From the NCBI RefSeq assembly GCF_000425745.1, contig NZ_AUEA01000007.1, forward strand, positions 62,001 to 126,000: a stretch of DNA of 64,000 nucleotides. The letters are read 5' to 3'. Shown here piece by piece: positions 8,988-17,489 of the stretch. Numbering within the stretch: position 1 is the first letter of the stretch; each line of letters begins with the position of its first letter. The stretch comes from Pseudomonas cremoricolorata DSM 17059 = NBRC 16634. GTDB lineage: Bacteria > Pseudomonadota > Gammaproteobacteria > Pseudomonadales > Pseudomonadaceae. The position numbers and the translations under genes are program-made. The notes beneath the pieces were generated by a model. It worked only from the letters and a program-made list of their open reading frames with translations, did no database searches and was not told the origin of the DNA.

Positions 8988-9308
8988 TTACTGCTTGCGC
9001 TTGCCGGCACCCGACCCTGGGGCGAGCTCATGGCGCTGTCGATAGGCTTGAATGTCCTCATCACTGACATCCTCGCGGTAGCACAGCGTGTCATAGCCGC
9101 CTGCCCGGCTGTAGGCGCTGCGTCGGCCGCAGCTGCTGCCGTTGCGGGCGCGGTTGTAGGGGCAGGCGCAGGGGCCGGGGTAGGCAGCGATGGATTGGTC
9201 GATGATGCGCTGCGCCACCTGATCGTTACTGACCGGACCTTGCAGGGCGATGGCGGGAGTTGCCAGTGCGGCCAGGAGTACAGCCAACGACAGCAGCGAT
9301 GGTTTCAT
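8988..9308 (-). CDS. Small secreted cysteine-rich protein, function unknown
   Basis: 106 residues with a clear signal peptide (MKPSLLSLAVLLAALATPAIA). The mature part has a pattern seen in many proteobacterial hypotheticals: CACPYNRARNGSSCGRRSAYSRAGG followed by another Cys, suggesting disulfides or metal binding. The C-terminal tail is basic. The start at 9308 gives the signal peptide; the upstream Met at 9347 does not. It stands alone between the CsbD gene and the MFS gene. No function is assigned. Confidence 0.75.
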   Translation of the reverse strand: MKPSLLSLAVLLAALATPAIALQGPVSNDQVAQRIIDQSIAAYPGPCACPYNRARNGSSCGRRSAYSRAGGYDTLCYREDVSDEDIQAYRQRHELAPGSGAGKRKQ

Positions 9309-9362
9309 GGTGAGGTGCCGATGCAGGGGTTTTCTGTCTATCGGCACCTCACGTGAGACGCT

Positions 9363-10697
9363 TTAGCCGTTCTGAGCGATATCCTTGGTACGCAACCGCT
9401 CAGGCAGCGCCCAGTACAGCAGTGCCGCGGCGAACAGGCCGACGCCGCCGATCACATACAGCGCAGGCGTGGTGCTGCCGGTCATGTCACGGATGTAGCC
9501 GACCATCACCGGGCTGACGATGCCGCCGAACTGGCCCATGGTGTTGATCAGTGCGATACCGCCTGCAGCCCCTGCGCCGGCACCGGCCAGCAGTTTCGGC
9601 GGCAGTGCCCAGAACGCCGGGATCGAGGCGATCACCCCACCGCCCAGCAGGGCCAGCGAGGTCATCAACAGCCACACGTGCTGGGCGAACACCCCGGCGC
9701 TGAAGAAGCCCAGCGCACCGGCCACCACCAGGGCGCAGACGAACTTGCGCCGCTCGCCGCTGGCATCGGACAGCCGGCCGACGACGATCATGGTCAGCGC
9801 GCCGAAGATGTACGGCACGGCGGTCATGAAGCCGATCTCCAGGGGGTCTTCCACACCCGAGCTGCGAATCAGCTGCGGTGCCCAGAAGTTCAGGCCGTAG
9901 GAGGCCACCTGGATCAGGAAGTAGATCAGCCCGAGCAGCAGGAAACCGGGCAGGCGGATGGCGGCCAGCAGCGAGCCGTGGCTGTTGGCTTCGTGCCGGG
10001 CGATACGGCTGGAGAGAAAGCGCTTGTCATCGCTGCTCAGCCACGGCGCGTCGTCGATGCGGTCGTGGAGCATCTTCAGCACCAGCACACCGAGCAGCAG
10101 GCAGGGAATGCCGCCGACCAGGAACAGCCAGTGCCAGCCGCGCAGATCGAGCAGGCCATCCATGTGCCCCAGCACGAAGCCAGACACCGGCGCGCCGAGC
10201 AGGCCAGCGAAGGCCGAGGCCAGGAACAGCGTCGAGGTGATGCGCCCACGGTAGCTCTGTGGGAACCACAGGGTCAGGTAGTACAGCACGCCAGGGGCGA
10301 AACCGGCCTCCATCGCACCGATCACGAAGCGCAGCACATAGAACTGCCATTCGTGGGTGACGAACATCATCAGCGCGGTGGCGATGCCCCACGACATCAT
10401 GATCCGCGCGATCCAGCGGCGCGCCCCGACCTTGTACAGCATCATGTTGCTCGGCACTTCGAACAGCACGTAACCGACCACGAACAGCCCCGCGCCCAGG
10501 CCATAGGCGGTGTCGCTCAGCGACAGGTCGGCCTGCAACTGAAACTTGGCGAAGCTGATGTTGATGCGGTCGAAGAAGGCGAACAGGTAGCAGACCATGA
10601 TCAACGGCATCAGGCGCCAGGCGACCCGGCGCACGAGGGCTTTTTCTCTTGTTGAATCGTCGGTCAAATCGGTGGAAGCAGTCGCAGTCAGACTCAT
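9363..10697 (-). CDS. MFS transporter, anion:cation symporter (ACS) type
   Basis: A 444-residue 12-helix carrier of the ACS family that moves organic anions with protons. The N-terminal YLFAFFDRINISFAK and the loop GARRWIARIMMSWG are typical of tartrate/phthalate/hexuronate carriers. The ATG at 10697 has GGAG seven bases upstream and was preferred to a TTG at 10703. It is the last gene of a minus-strand operon with an HMG-CoA-lyase-like gene (gap 90 bases) and a class III CoA-transferase, so it probably imports the acid that they degrade. Confidence 0.88.
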   Translation of the reverse strand: MSLTATASTDLTDDSTREKALVRRVAWRLMPLIMVCYLFAFFDRINISFAKFQLQADLSLSDTAYGLGAGLFVVGYVLFEVPSNMMLYKVGARRWIARIMMSWGIATALMMFVTHEWQFYVLRFVIGAMEAGFAPGVLYYLTLWFPQSYRGRITSTLFLASAFAGLLGAPVSGFVLGHMDGLLDLRGWHWLFLVGGIPCLLLGVLVLKMLHDRIDDAPWLSSDDKRFLSSRIARHEANSHGSLLAAIRLPGFLLLGLIYFLIQVASYGLNFWAPQLIRSSGVEDPLEIGFMTAVPYIFGALTMIVVGRLSDASGERRKFVCALVVAGALGFFSAGVFAQHVWLLMTSLALLGGGVIASIPAFWALPPKLLAGAGAGAAGGIALINTMGQFGGIVSPVMVGYIRDMTGSTTPALYVIGGVGLFAAALLYWALPERLRTKDIAQNG

Positions 10698-10787
10698 GTG
10701 CAATCTCCAGATCAGCCCATGTTCGAGCTTGATTGTTGTTGTGTTCTGGATGGTGCCGTTGGGCCGCGGCGGGGCGGCCCATACGGT

Positions 10788-11723
10788 TCAGGCGTCGAAG
10801 TTCGGCGCCGGGTGCAGGTCGCAGTTGCGCCCTGCCTTGACCACCTGCCCGGGCAGGTCGTGGCCGAGCAACGCGGGCAAGGTGCGGGAAAGCTCGAGCA
10901 GCAGGGGCAGGTCGATGCCGGTGTCGATGCCGACCTCGTCGCAGAGGTTGACCAGGTCTTCGCTGCAGATGTTGCCCGACGCCCCGGGTGCGAACGGGCA
11001 GCCGCCCAGCCCGCCGAGCGAGGCATCGAAGCGCCGCGCACCGGCCTCATAGGCCGCCAGTACGTTGCACAGGCCCAGGCCCCGGGTGTTGTGAAAATGC
11101 AGGGTCAACTGCGCTGCCGGCAGCCGTTCGAGCACGCGCCTGACCAGCCGCCCGACCTGGCGCGGGTTGGCCATGCCGGTGGTGTCGGCCAGGGAAATGC
11201 CCGTCATGCCCAGCTCGAGGTAGTGATCCACCAACTCGCACACGCGGTCTTCGCTGATGGCGCCTTCGAATGGGCAACCGAAGGCCGTCGCCACCGAACC
11301 GTTGAGGCTCAGGCGAGTTTCGCCCGCCACCGCGACCACCTCGCTGAATGCCTGCAGCGACTGCTCGCAGCTCATGCGCATGTTGGCGCGGTTGTGGGTC
11401 TGGCTGGCCGACATCACCAGGTTCAGCTCATCGGCACCCGCGGCGATAGCCCGTTGGGCGCCTTTGAGGTTGGGCACCAGGGCCACGTAGATCACCCCCG
11501 GCTGACGGGTCAGGCCCTGGAACACCGCCTCGCCGTCACGCAGCGCCGGAATGGCCTTGGGCGAGACGAACGAGCCGGCTTCGATACGGGAAAAACCGGC
11601 CAGGGACAGGCGATCGATCAGGGCGATCTTGTCGGCGGTCTCGACCCAGCGCGGCTCGATCTGCAAACCGTCGCGGGGCGAGACTTCCTGGACGATCAGG
11701 CGCTCGCTGTAATCACCGATCAT
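10788..11723 (-). CDS. Hydroxymethylglutaryl-CoA lyase family protein
   Basis: 311 residues with the HMGL signature around Cys242 (GGLGGCPFAPGASGN), the PRDG motif at residues 16-19 and HFHN at 209-212, the metal and catalytic residues of the TIM-barrel family. The standard reaction cleaves 3-hydroxy-3-methylglutaryl-CoA to acetyl-CoA and acetoacetate; related enzymes cleave citramalyl-CoA or longer analogues. Its start overlaps the stop of the CoA-transferase gene (ATGA). Pairing with a CoA-transferase and a dicarboxylate carrier suggests that it acts on an imported acid rather than in leucine breakdown. Confidence 0.9.
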   Translation of the reverse strand: MIGDYSERLIVQEVSPRDGLQIEPRWVETADKIALIDRLSLAGFSRIEAGSFVSPKAIPALRDGEAVFQGLTRQPGVIYVALVPNLKGAQRAIAAGADELNLVMSASQTHNRANMRMSCEQSLQAFSEVVAVAGETRLSLNGSVATAFGCPFEGAISEDRVCELVDHYLELGMTGISLADTTGMANPRQVGRLVRRVLERLPAAQLTLHFHNTRGLGLCNVLAAYEAGARRFDASLGGLGGCPFAPGASGNICSEDLVNLCDEVGIDTGIDLPLLLELSRTLPALLGHDLPGQVVKAGRNCDLHPAPNFDA

Positions 11724-12910
11724 TGCACCACCCCCGCAGCCTTGAGGCGCTCGATGGTCTCGGCGTCCAGGCCCAGCTCGGCCAGTACCGCGTCGGTGTG
11801 CTGGCCCAGTTGCGGACCCTGCCAGTTGACCTTGCCGGGGGTGTCCGAGAGCTTGGGCACGATGCCGGGCATCTTCACCTCGGCGCCGCCGGGCAGGGTG
11901 GTGTCGAGAATCATCTCGCGGGCCTGGTAGTGCGGGTCGGCGACGATGTCGGCAACCGAATAGATACGCCCGGCAGGCACTTCAGCCTGCTCCAGCTCGG
12001 CCAGTACCTGCTCGATCGAGTGGCTGCGGGTCCAGGCGCTGATGGCCTCGTCGAGCATCTGGCTTTGCGGGGCGCGACCGTCGTTGTGGCGCAGGTCCTC
12101 GCGCTCGGCCAGATCCGGCCGGCCGATTGCCCGCATCAGGCGGGTGAAGATCGGGTCGCTGTTACCCGCGATCACCACGAAGGCGTCGTCCTGGGTGGGG
12201 TAGGTGTTCGACGGCGCGATGCCCGGCAGGGCGCCGCCGGTGCGTTCGCGCACATGGCCGAGCATGGCGTATTCCGGCACCAGGCTTTCCATCACGTTGA
12301 ACACACTTTCCACCAGCGAGACATCGACGATCTGCCCGTCGCCCTGGCCGGTCTTGACCCGCAGCACCGACATCAGCGCGCCGATCACCGCATGCATCGA
12401 GGCCAGCGAATCGCCCAGGCTGACGCCCACGCGGGCTGGTGGGCTGTCCGGGCTGCCGGTGGTGTAGCGGATGCCGCCCATGGCCTCGCCGATGGCGCCA
12501 AAACCCGGCCGATCACGGTAGGGGCCAGTCTGGCCGTAGCCGGAGATGCGCACCAGGGTCAGCTTGGGGTTCAGCGCGTGCAGCACATCCCAGCCCAGGC
12601 CGAGCTTTTCCAGGGCGCCGGGGCGCAGGTTCTCGATCAGCACGTCGGCGCTCTCGACCAACTGCTTGATGATGTCGATGCCTTCGGCCGATTTGAGGTT
12701 CAGCGCCAGAGACTGCTTGTTGCGCGATTGCAGGTACCACCACAGCGAGGTGCCCTCGTGCAGCTTGCGCCATTTGCGCAGGGGGTCGCCGCTGCCCATG
12801 GACTCGATCTTGATCACCTCTGCGCCGAATTCGGCCAGCAGGCGGGCGGCGAATGGCGCGGCGATCAGGGTGCCGATCTCGATGACCCGGAGTCCGGTCA
12901 ATGCAGTCAT
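11720..12910 (-). CDS. Class III (CaiB/BaiF/formyl-CoA transferase family) CoA-transferase
   Basis: 396 residues. The N-terminal GLRVIEIGTLIAAPFAARLLAEFGAEVIKIE is the CaiB family signature, and Asp167 in GVSLGDSL is the expected catalytic aspartate that forms the acyl anhydride. Family members move CoA from a donor such as succinyl-CoA to a carboxylic acid. First gene of the three-gene operon; a LysR gene on the same strand ends 102 bases upstream. The likely role is activation of a hydroxy-dicarboxylate for the downstream lyase; the exact acid is inference. Confidence 0.9.
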   Translation of the reverse strand: MTALTGLRVIEIGTLIAAPFAARLLAEFGAEVIKIESMGSGDPLRKWRKLHEGTSLWWYLQSRNKQSLALNLKSAEGIDIIKQLVESADVLIENLRPGALEKLGLGWDVLHALNPKLTLVRISGYGQTGPYRDRPGFGAIGEAMGGIRYTTGSPDSPPARVGVSLGDSLASMHAVIGALMSVLRVKTGQGDGQIVDVSLVESVFNVMESLVPEYAMLGHVRERTGGALPGIAPSNTYPTQDDAFVVIAGNSDPIFTRLMRAIGRPDLAEREDLRHNDGRAPQSQMLDEAISAWTRSHSIEQVLAELEQAEVPAGRIYSVADIVADPHYQAREMILDTTLPGGAEVKMPGIVPKLSDTPGKVNWQGPQLGQHTDAVLAELGLDAETIERLKAAGVVQ

Positions 12911-13012
12911 GGGGTATGGCCTCAGTTTCTTGGAATTTCGGCCAATCCTAGTGATGCACCTGCGCGTGGGCTAATCGCCAATTTTCGACAGGCCTTCGTC
13001 AAACGCGAAGGC

Positions 13013-13924
13013 TCAGGGTTGATCGTGCAACAAATGCTCGTACAGCAGGCGACTGACCGGCGACAGCCCCTCGCGATTGCGCACCACCAACGACAGCGTG
13101 CGGCGCGCCCAGTCGTCGTCGATGCCCGCGGCGTACAGGCCCAGCGGCTTGCCGATCAGCTCGAAGGCCTTGCGCGGCAGCACGCCGATGCCAAGGTCGG
13201 CCTGGACCATGCGACACACACCGTCGAAACCGGGCACCTGAATGCGCTGCTTGAGTATCTTCCCCTCACTGCGCGCCGCCGCCTGGGTGCGCAGGTTGAT
13301 GAAGCTGTCGGTATGCAGCCCCACCTGATCGAACTCCAGCGTTTCGCGAAACGGCACGTGAGAATGCGCGGCCAGCGGGTGATCCTGGCGCATGACCACC
13401 ACCAGCTCATCGTGACGGTAGGGCACCGCCACCAGTTCACCGAGGTCGGTGTCGGCCGAGCAGATGCCAAGGTCCGCTGCCCCCTCGCCAACCCCCTTGA
13501 CCACCCCGGCGCTGGGCCGCTCTTCAAGGTGCACCTTGACCTGCCCATGACTGGACATGAAACGCTGCAAGTCCTCAGGTAGAAATTCGATGATCGCCGA
13601 GATATTGGCCATCATCCGCACATGCCCCCGAATGCCCTCCAGATATTCGCCGACATCGATGCTGATCTTCTCAACATCCATGAGGATTTTCCGCGCATAG
13701 AACAGCAAGGTTTCCCCGGCTGCGGTCGGCTTCATGCCCTTGAGGTTGCGCTCGAACAAGGCAATGCCCAGCACCTGCTCGACCTCCTGCAAGCGCTTGC
13801 TCGCCGCCGACAGCGCAAGCATCTCCCGCTCGGCCGCCTTGGTCAGCGAGCCTTCTTCGTGGATCGAGACCAGCAGCTGCAGGGAGGTGAGGTCGAGTTT
13901 TTTTATGAGGTGGCGGTAGAGCAT
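13013..13924 (-). CDS. LysR-family transcriptional regulator
   Basis: 303 residues. The N-terminal helix-turn-helix (LDLTSLQLLVSIHEEGSLTKAAEREMLALSAASKRLQEVE) is followed by a LysR effector domain. The start at 13924 gives the family N-terminus MLYRHLIKKLDL; the longer open frame upstream is not conserved in type. It lies upstream of, and in line with, the CoA-transferase operon and is divergent from the FAD oxidase cluster, so it could control either. A near-copy of its first codons and leader lies at about 23243-23345. Confidence 0.88.
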   Translation of the reverse strand: MLYRHLIKKLDLTSLQLLVSIHEEGSLTKAAEREMLALSAASKRLQEVEQVLGIALFERNLKGMKPTAAGETLLFYARKILMDVEKISIDVGEYLEGIRGHVRMMANISAIIEFLPEDLQRFMSSHGQVKVHLEERPSAGVVKGVGEGAADLGICSADTDLGELVAVPYRHDELVVVMRQDHPLAAHSHVPFRETLEFDQVGLHTDSFINLRTQAAARSEGKILKQRIQVPGFDGVCRMVQADLGIGVLPRKAFELIGKPLGLYAAGIDDDWARRTLSLVVRNREGLSPVSRLLYEHLLHDQP

Positions 13925-14166
13925 GGGGGGTGCCCGTGTTCGCAGTTGGAGAGGGTGGAGCGATTGTGGCGCAGTGGCGGGGTGGCTGGAAGTCGCAGTG
14001 CAGCCTGTCGCCACGCGGTACGGCCCCTGTGTGAACGAGCAATGACCTTGGGCGTCGCTTCGTTCGATGATATGAACGCCCGCCTGTGCATTCTTAACTT
14101 TGCTCGATACCTCACCGTCCGCCGGCACGGGACACTGTGGCAAAACAACACAGTGGAATCACTCCC

Positions 14167-15573
14167 ATGCGCCTGGCCTCTTCGGCACCTCTGGCGCGTA
14201 GCTACTGGCTGCGCAGCCTCAAGGACTCTCTGCAACCCAGCCGTTCCCTGAGCGGCGAACAGCGCGCCGACGTGGCGATCATCGGCGGTGGCTTCGTCGG
14301 ATTGTGGACCGCCTTGACCCTCAAGGAGCGCGACCCAAAGCTGGACGTGGTGATCGTCGAGCAGGACATCTGCGGCGGCGGCGCATCAGGGCGCAATGGT
14401 GGCTTCGTCATGTCGTGGTGGCCGAAGATCGGTTCCCTGCTGGGCTTCTGTGACCAGGCGCAAGCACTGTTTCTCGCCCATGCCGCCGAGCAGGCTATCG
14501 CCGAGCTGGGGGCGTTCTGCCAAGAGCACCGGATCGATGCCGACTTCGTGCGCAACGGCTGGCTGTGGACAGCCACCACACCTGCGCACATCGACAGCTG
14601 GAACGGCACGCTGGCGCTTTGTGAGCGGCTGGGCGTTGCACCGTTCGCACGCTGGACAGCCGATCAGGTAGCGGCCGCGACTGGCTCCGCGGTGCACTTG
14701 GCCGGCGTCTTCGAGGCCAGCAACGCCACGGTACAGCCCGGCGCACTGGTGCGCGGTATGCGCAGAGTGGCCGAGCAGGCTGGGGTGCGTATCTTCGAGC
14801 AGAGCGCCGTAACGCAGATCGACCCCGGCCGTCCCGTGCGCCTGCATTGCGCCAAGGGCCACCTCGATGCCGGCGCCGTGGTACTGGCGAGCAACGCCTG
14901 GGCGGCGAGCATCCCCGAGCTGGGCAAGCTGATCGTGCCGGTCAACAGCTCGATCGTGGTCACCGAACCGATCCCTGACGACCTGCGCACGCTGGGCTGG
15001 ACCGGCCAGCAGTCGATCACCGATTCGCAACTGATGGTCGATTACTACCGCACCACCCGCGACGGGCGCATCGCCTTCGGCAAAGGCACCGGGGCGCTGG
15101 CCTATGGCTCGCGCATCGATCACACCTTCAGTCGTCATCAGCCCAGTATCGATCTGACCGCAGCAGACCTGCGCCGGACCTACCCCAGCCTTGCGCACAA
15201 GCAGATCACCGACGCCTGGTCCGGGCCGATCGACCGCACCTACGACAGCCTGCCGGTGTTCGGCACCCTGGCCGGCAGCGACAACATCCACTACGGCATC
15301 GGCTGGAGTGGCAACGGCGTCGGCCCAAGCCGCCTGGGCGGGCGCATCCTCGCCAGCCTGGCCCTGAATACGCCCGACCCGTGGAGCCAATGCGCCCTGG
15401 TCGGCCGTACCTGCAAGACCTTCCCCCCCGAGCCGCTGCGTTATCTGGGCGGCTCGCTGGTACGCAACGCCGTGATCCGCAAGGAACGTGCGGAAATCAG
15501 TGGTGAACAACCGCGTGCCCTCGACCGCCTGCTGGCCGGGCTTGCCCCGGCTGGTCTCGAAGACAAAGCCTGA
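14167..15573 (+). CDS. FAD-dependent oxidoreductase (DAO family, amine/amino-acid oxidase type)
   Basis: 468 residues with a Rossmann FAD motif (VAIIGGGFVGLWTALTLKE, about residues 38-56) and the DAO-family GGGASGRNGGFV segment. Relatives include gamma-glutamylputrescine oxidase and other secondary-amine oxidases. The ATG at 14167 is proposed; an in-frame GTG at 14137 would add ten residues. A cupin gene follows 20 bases downstream, then an MFS carrier, giving an uptake-and-oxidation cassette. Substrate not determinable from sequence. Confidence 0.85.
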   Translation: MRLASSAPLARSYWLRSLKDSLQPSRSLSGEQRADVAIIGGGFVGLWTALTLKERDPKLDVVIVEQDICGGGASGRNGGFVMSWWPKIGSLLGFCDQAQALFLAHAAEQAIAELGAFCQEHRIDADFVRNGWLWTATTPAHIDSWNGTLALCERLGVAPFARWTADQVAAATGSAVHLAGVFEASNATVQPGALVRGMRRVAEQAGVRIFEQSAVTQIDPGRPVRLHCAKGHLDAGAVVLASNAWAASIPELGKLIVPVNSSIVVTEPIPDDLRTLGWTGQQSITDSQLMVDYYRTTRDGRIAFGKGTGALAYGSRIDHTFSRHQPSIDLTAADLRRTYPSLAHKQITDAWSGPIDRTYDSLPVFGTLAGSDNIHYGIGWSGNGVGPSRLGGRILASLALNTPDPWSQCALVGRTCKTFPPEPLRYLGGSLVRNAVIRKERAEISGEQPRALDRLLAGLAPAGLEDKA

Positions 15574-15593
15574 ATCCAGAGGAGCCAAACGAC

Positions 15594-15941
15594 ATGACCC
15601 CGATCCGCAAACGCCTGACTGCCGACAGCCAATTTTCACCGGCTGTGGCGGTGGCCCAACCCCTCGGCGATCAAGTGGCCCAGACCCGTCTGGCCCTGGA
15701 TGAAGTGGTGGACGATCCACGCTTCGCCCTTGGCGTGTGGGAGTGCACACCCGGTACCTGGCGCCGTCAGGTCGTGCAGGCCGAATACAGCTACTTCATC
15801 AGCGGCAAAGGCGTATTCACCCCTGACGAGGGTGAAGCGATCAGTTTCCAGGCGGGCGATGCCCTGTACTTCGCGCCCAACACCACCGGTGTCTGGCAGA
15901 TCGAGGAAACCGTCACCAAGCACTATTTCATCATCGGCTGA
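15594..15941 (+). CDS. Cupin-domain protein (DUF861/EutQ-like)
   Basis: 115 residues forming a single cupin barrel: GVWECTPGTWRRQV, then EYSYFISGKGVFTPDEGE, then FQAGDALYFAPNTTGVW. The usual metal-binding His residues of cupin motif 1 are largely replaced, as in DUF861 proteins. It follows the FAD oxidase gene closely, an arrangement common for amine-catabolic clusters, and may act on or sense the oxidation product. The specific reaction is unknown. Confidence 0.82.
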   Translation: MTPIRKRLTADSQFSPAVAVAQPLGDQVAQTRLALDEVVDDPRFALGVWECTPGTWRRQVVQAEYSYFISGKGVFTPDEGEAISFQAGDALYFAPNTTGVWQIEETVTKHYFIIG

Positions 15942-15990
15942 CCCCAGCCCGTTGCGCCTTCCACAATTTCAATAAGAAAGGTTTGTTGTC

Positions 15991-17352
15991 ATGAGCGTGT
16001 TCGATGTCATCGAAAATTCGCCCGTCTCCCGGTTCCACCGCAAACTCCTGCTTGCCTGCTGCGGTGGCCCATTTCTGGACGGCTATATCCTCAGCCTGAT
16101 CGGCATCGCGCTGGTCGGCTTCGCCCAGGATATTTCCGCCACCCCGGTGCAAACCGGCCTGATCGGCGCGGCTTCGTTGCTGGGCATCTTCTTCGGCGCC
16201 ACGGTGTTCGGTGCGCTGACCGACCGCATCGGTCGGGAAACCATGTACGCGCTGGACCTGACGGTGCTGATCATCGCCTGCGGACTGAGCGCATTCGTCA
16301 CCGATGCCTGGCAGCTGATTCTGCTGCGCTTCGTCATCGGCCTGGCCGTGGGCGCCGATTATCCAATCGCCACCTCGTTGCTGACCGAGTTCACCCCATC
16401 CAAGCGTCGCGGCTTCATGATCGGTCTGTCCGGGCTGGCCTGGTCGGTGGGGGCAATGACCGCCTTCGTGGTCGGCTACCTGGTGGTCAACTTCAGCGGT
16501 GACCACTCGCTCTGGCGCTGGATGCTGTTCAGCGGCGCGGTGGTGGGTCTGATCGTGGTGATTCTGCGTCGCGGTATTCCCGAATCGCCGCGGTGGCTGG
16601 CCAGCAAGGGCCGTGTGCAGGAGGCCGAGGCGGTGATTCTGCAGGTGTATGGCCAGGCCGTGAAGATCACCCAGCAGGACATCGACCAGCTCAACGATGG
16701 CGGTCGCCAACGTTCGATGCTGGCTGATCTGAAGATGATCGCCTCGGGCGGCTACCTCAAGCGCACCATCATGTGCGGCGTGCTGTACTTCGCCCAGATC
16801 ACCCCGCAGTACGTGCTGTACACCTTCGGCGGCCTGATTCTGGTCTCGGCCGGCATCCATGGCGTGAACGCCTCGACCCTGGGCGAGCTGTTGATCGCCA
16901 CGCTGTTCGCGGTCGGGGTGCTGCCTGCGCTGAAACTGGTGGAGTCCTGGGGTCGCCGGCCAATGGTGCTGGTGCCGTTCGCGCTGATGGCTTTGCCCCT
17001 GTTCGCCCTGGGTCTGTGGGCAGACGCTCCGGCCTGGTTCATCATCGCCGCGTTCGCCTTCTATGCCTTCGTTTCCGGCGGGCCGAGCATCCTCGAATGG
17101 ATCTATCCCAACGAGCTGTTCCCCACCTCGGTGCGCGCCACCGCAGTCGGTGTGGCCGTAGGCTTCAGCCGCATCGGTGCGGCGACCGGCACCTACCTGA
17201 TGCCGATCGGTATCGAGTCGATCGGTTTGCAGGCGACCTTGATGATCGGCGCCGGGGTCACCCTGCTGGCGTTCTTCGTCTGCCTGGCCTGGGCGCCGGA
17301 AACCAAAGGCAAGTCGCTGCAGGAATCGGCCTCACTGGGCGCGACGGGCTGA
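15991..17352 (+). CDS. MFS transporter, sugar/metabolite:H+ symporter type
   Basis: 453 residues, 12 predicted helices. The loop-2 motif GALTDRIGRETMY and the PESPRWLASKGR segment after helix 6 are hallmarks of the sugar porter/aromatic-acid-like MFS branch. It lies 49 bases behind the cupin gene with an AAGAAAGG ribosome site and probably imports the substrate of the FAD oxidase. It is clearly homologous to the carrier at 28231-29583 (shared SRFH near the N-terminus, GGxFxDG, PESPxWL). Confidence 0.9.
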   Translation: MSVFDVIENSPVSRFHRKLLLACCGGPFLDGYILSLIGIALVGFAQDISATPVQTGLIGAASLLGIFFGATVFGALTDRIGRETMYALDLTVLIIACGLSAFVTDAWQLILLRFVIGLAVGADYPIATSLLTEFTPSKRRGFMIGLSGLAWSVGAMTAFVVGYLVVNFSGDHSLWRWMLFSGAVVGLIVVILRRGIPESPRWLASKGRVQEAEAVILQVYGQAVKITQQDIDQLNDGGRQRSMLADLKMIASGGYLKRTIMCGVLYFAQITPQYVLYTFGGLILVSAGIHGVNASTLGELLIATLFAVGVLPALKLVESWGRRPMVLVPFALMALPLFALGLWADAPAWFIIAAFAFYAFVSGGPSILEWIYPNELFPTSVRATAVGVAVGFSRIGAATGTYLMPIGIESIGLQATLMIGAGVTLLAFFVCLAWAPETKGKSLQESASLGATG

Positions 17353-17489
17353 GCGGCGCCTGGCCCTCGGTCATGCTCGACGTTGCGTAGCGCTGACTGC
17401 TAGGGTTGCGGCGCAGCTCACGGCGTTGGTGGCAATCGGCTACCAGCGCCTTTACGCGTTTTCGCCTCTTCATTCTGGCAGTGCGTCCC

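Noticed and set aside
11723..13582. 619-codon open frame on the plus strand
   Set aside because: Lies antisense to the CoA-transferase and LysR genes, is rich in His/Gln/Gly from mirrored high-GC codons, and has no family features.
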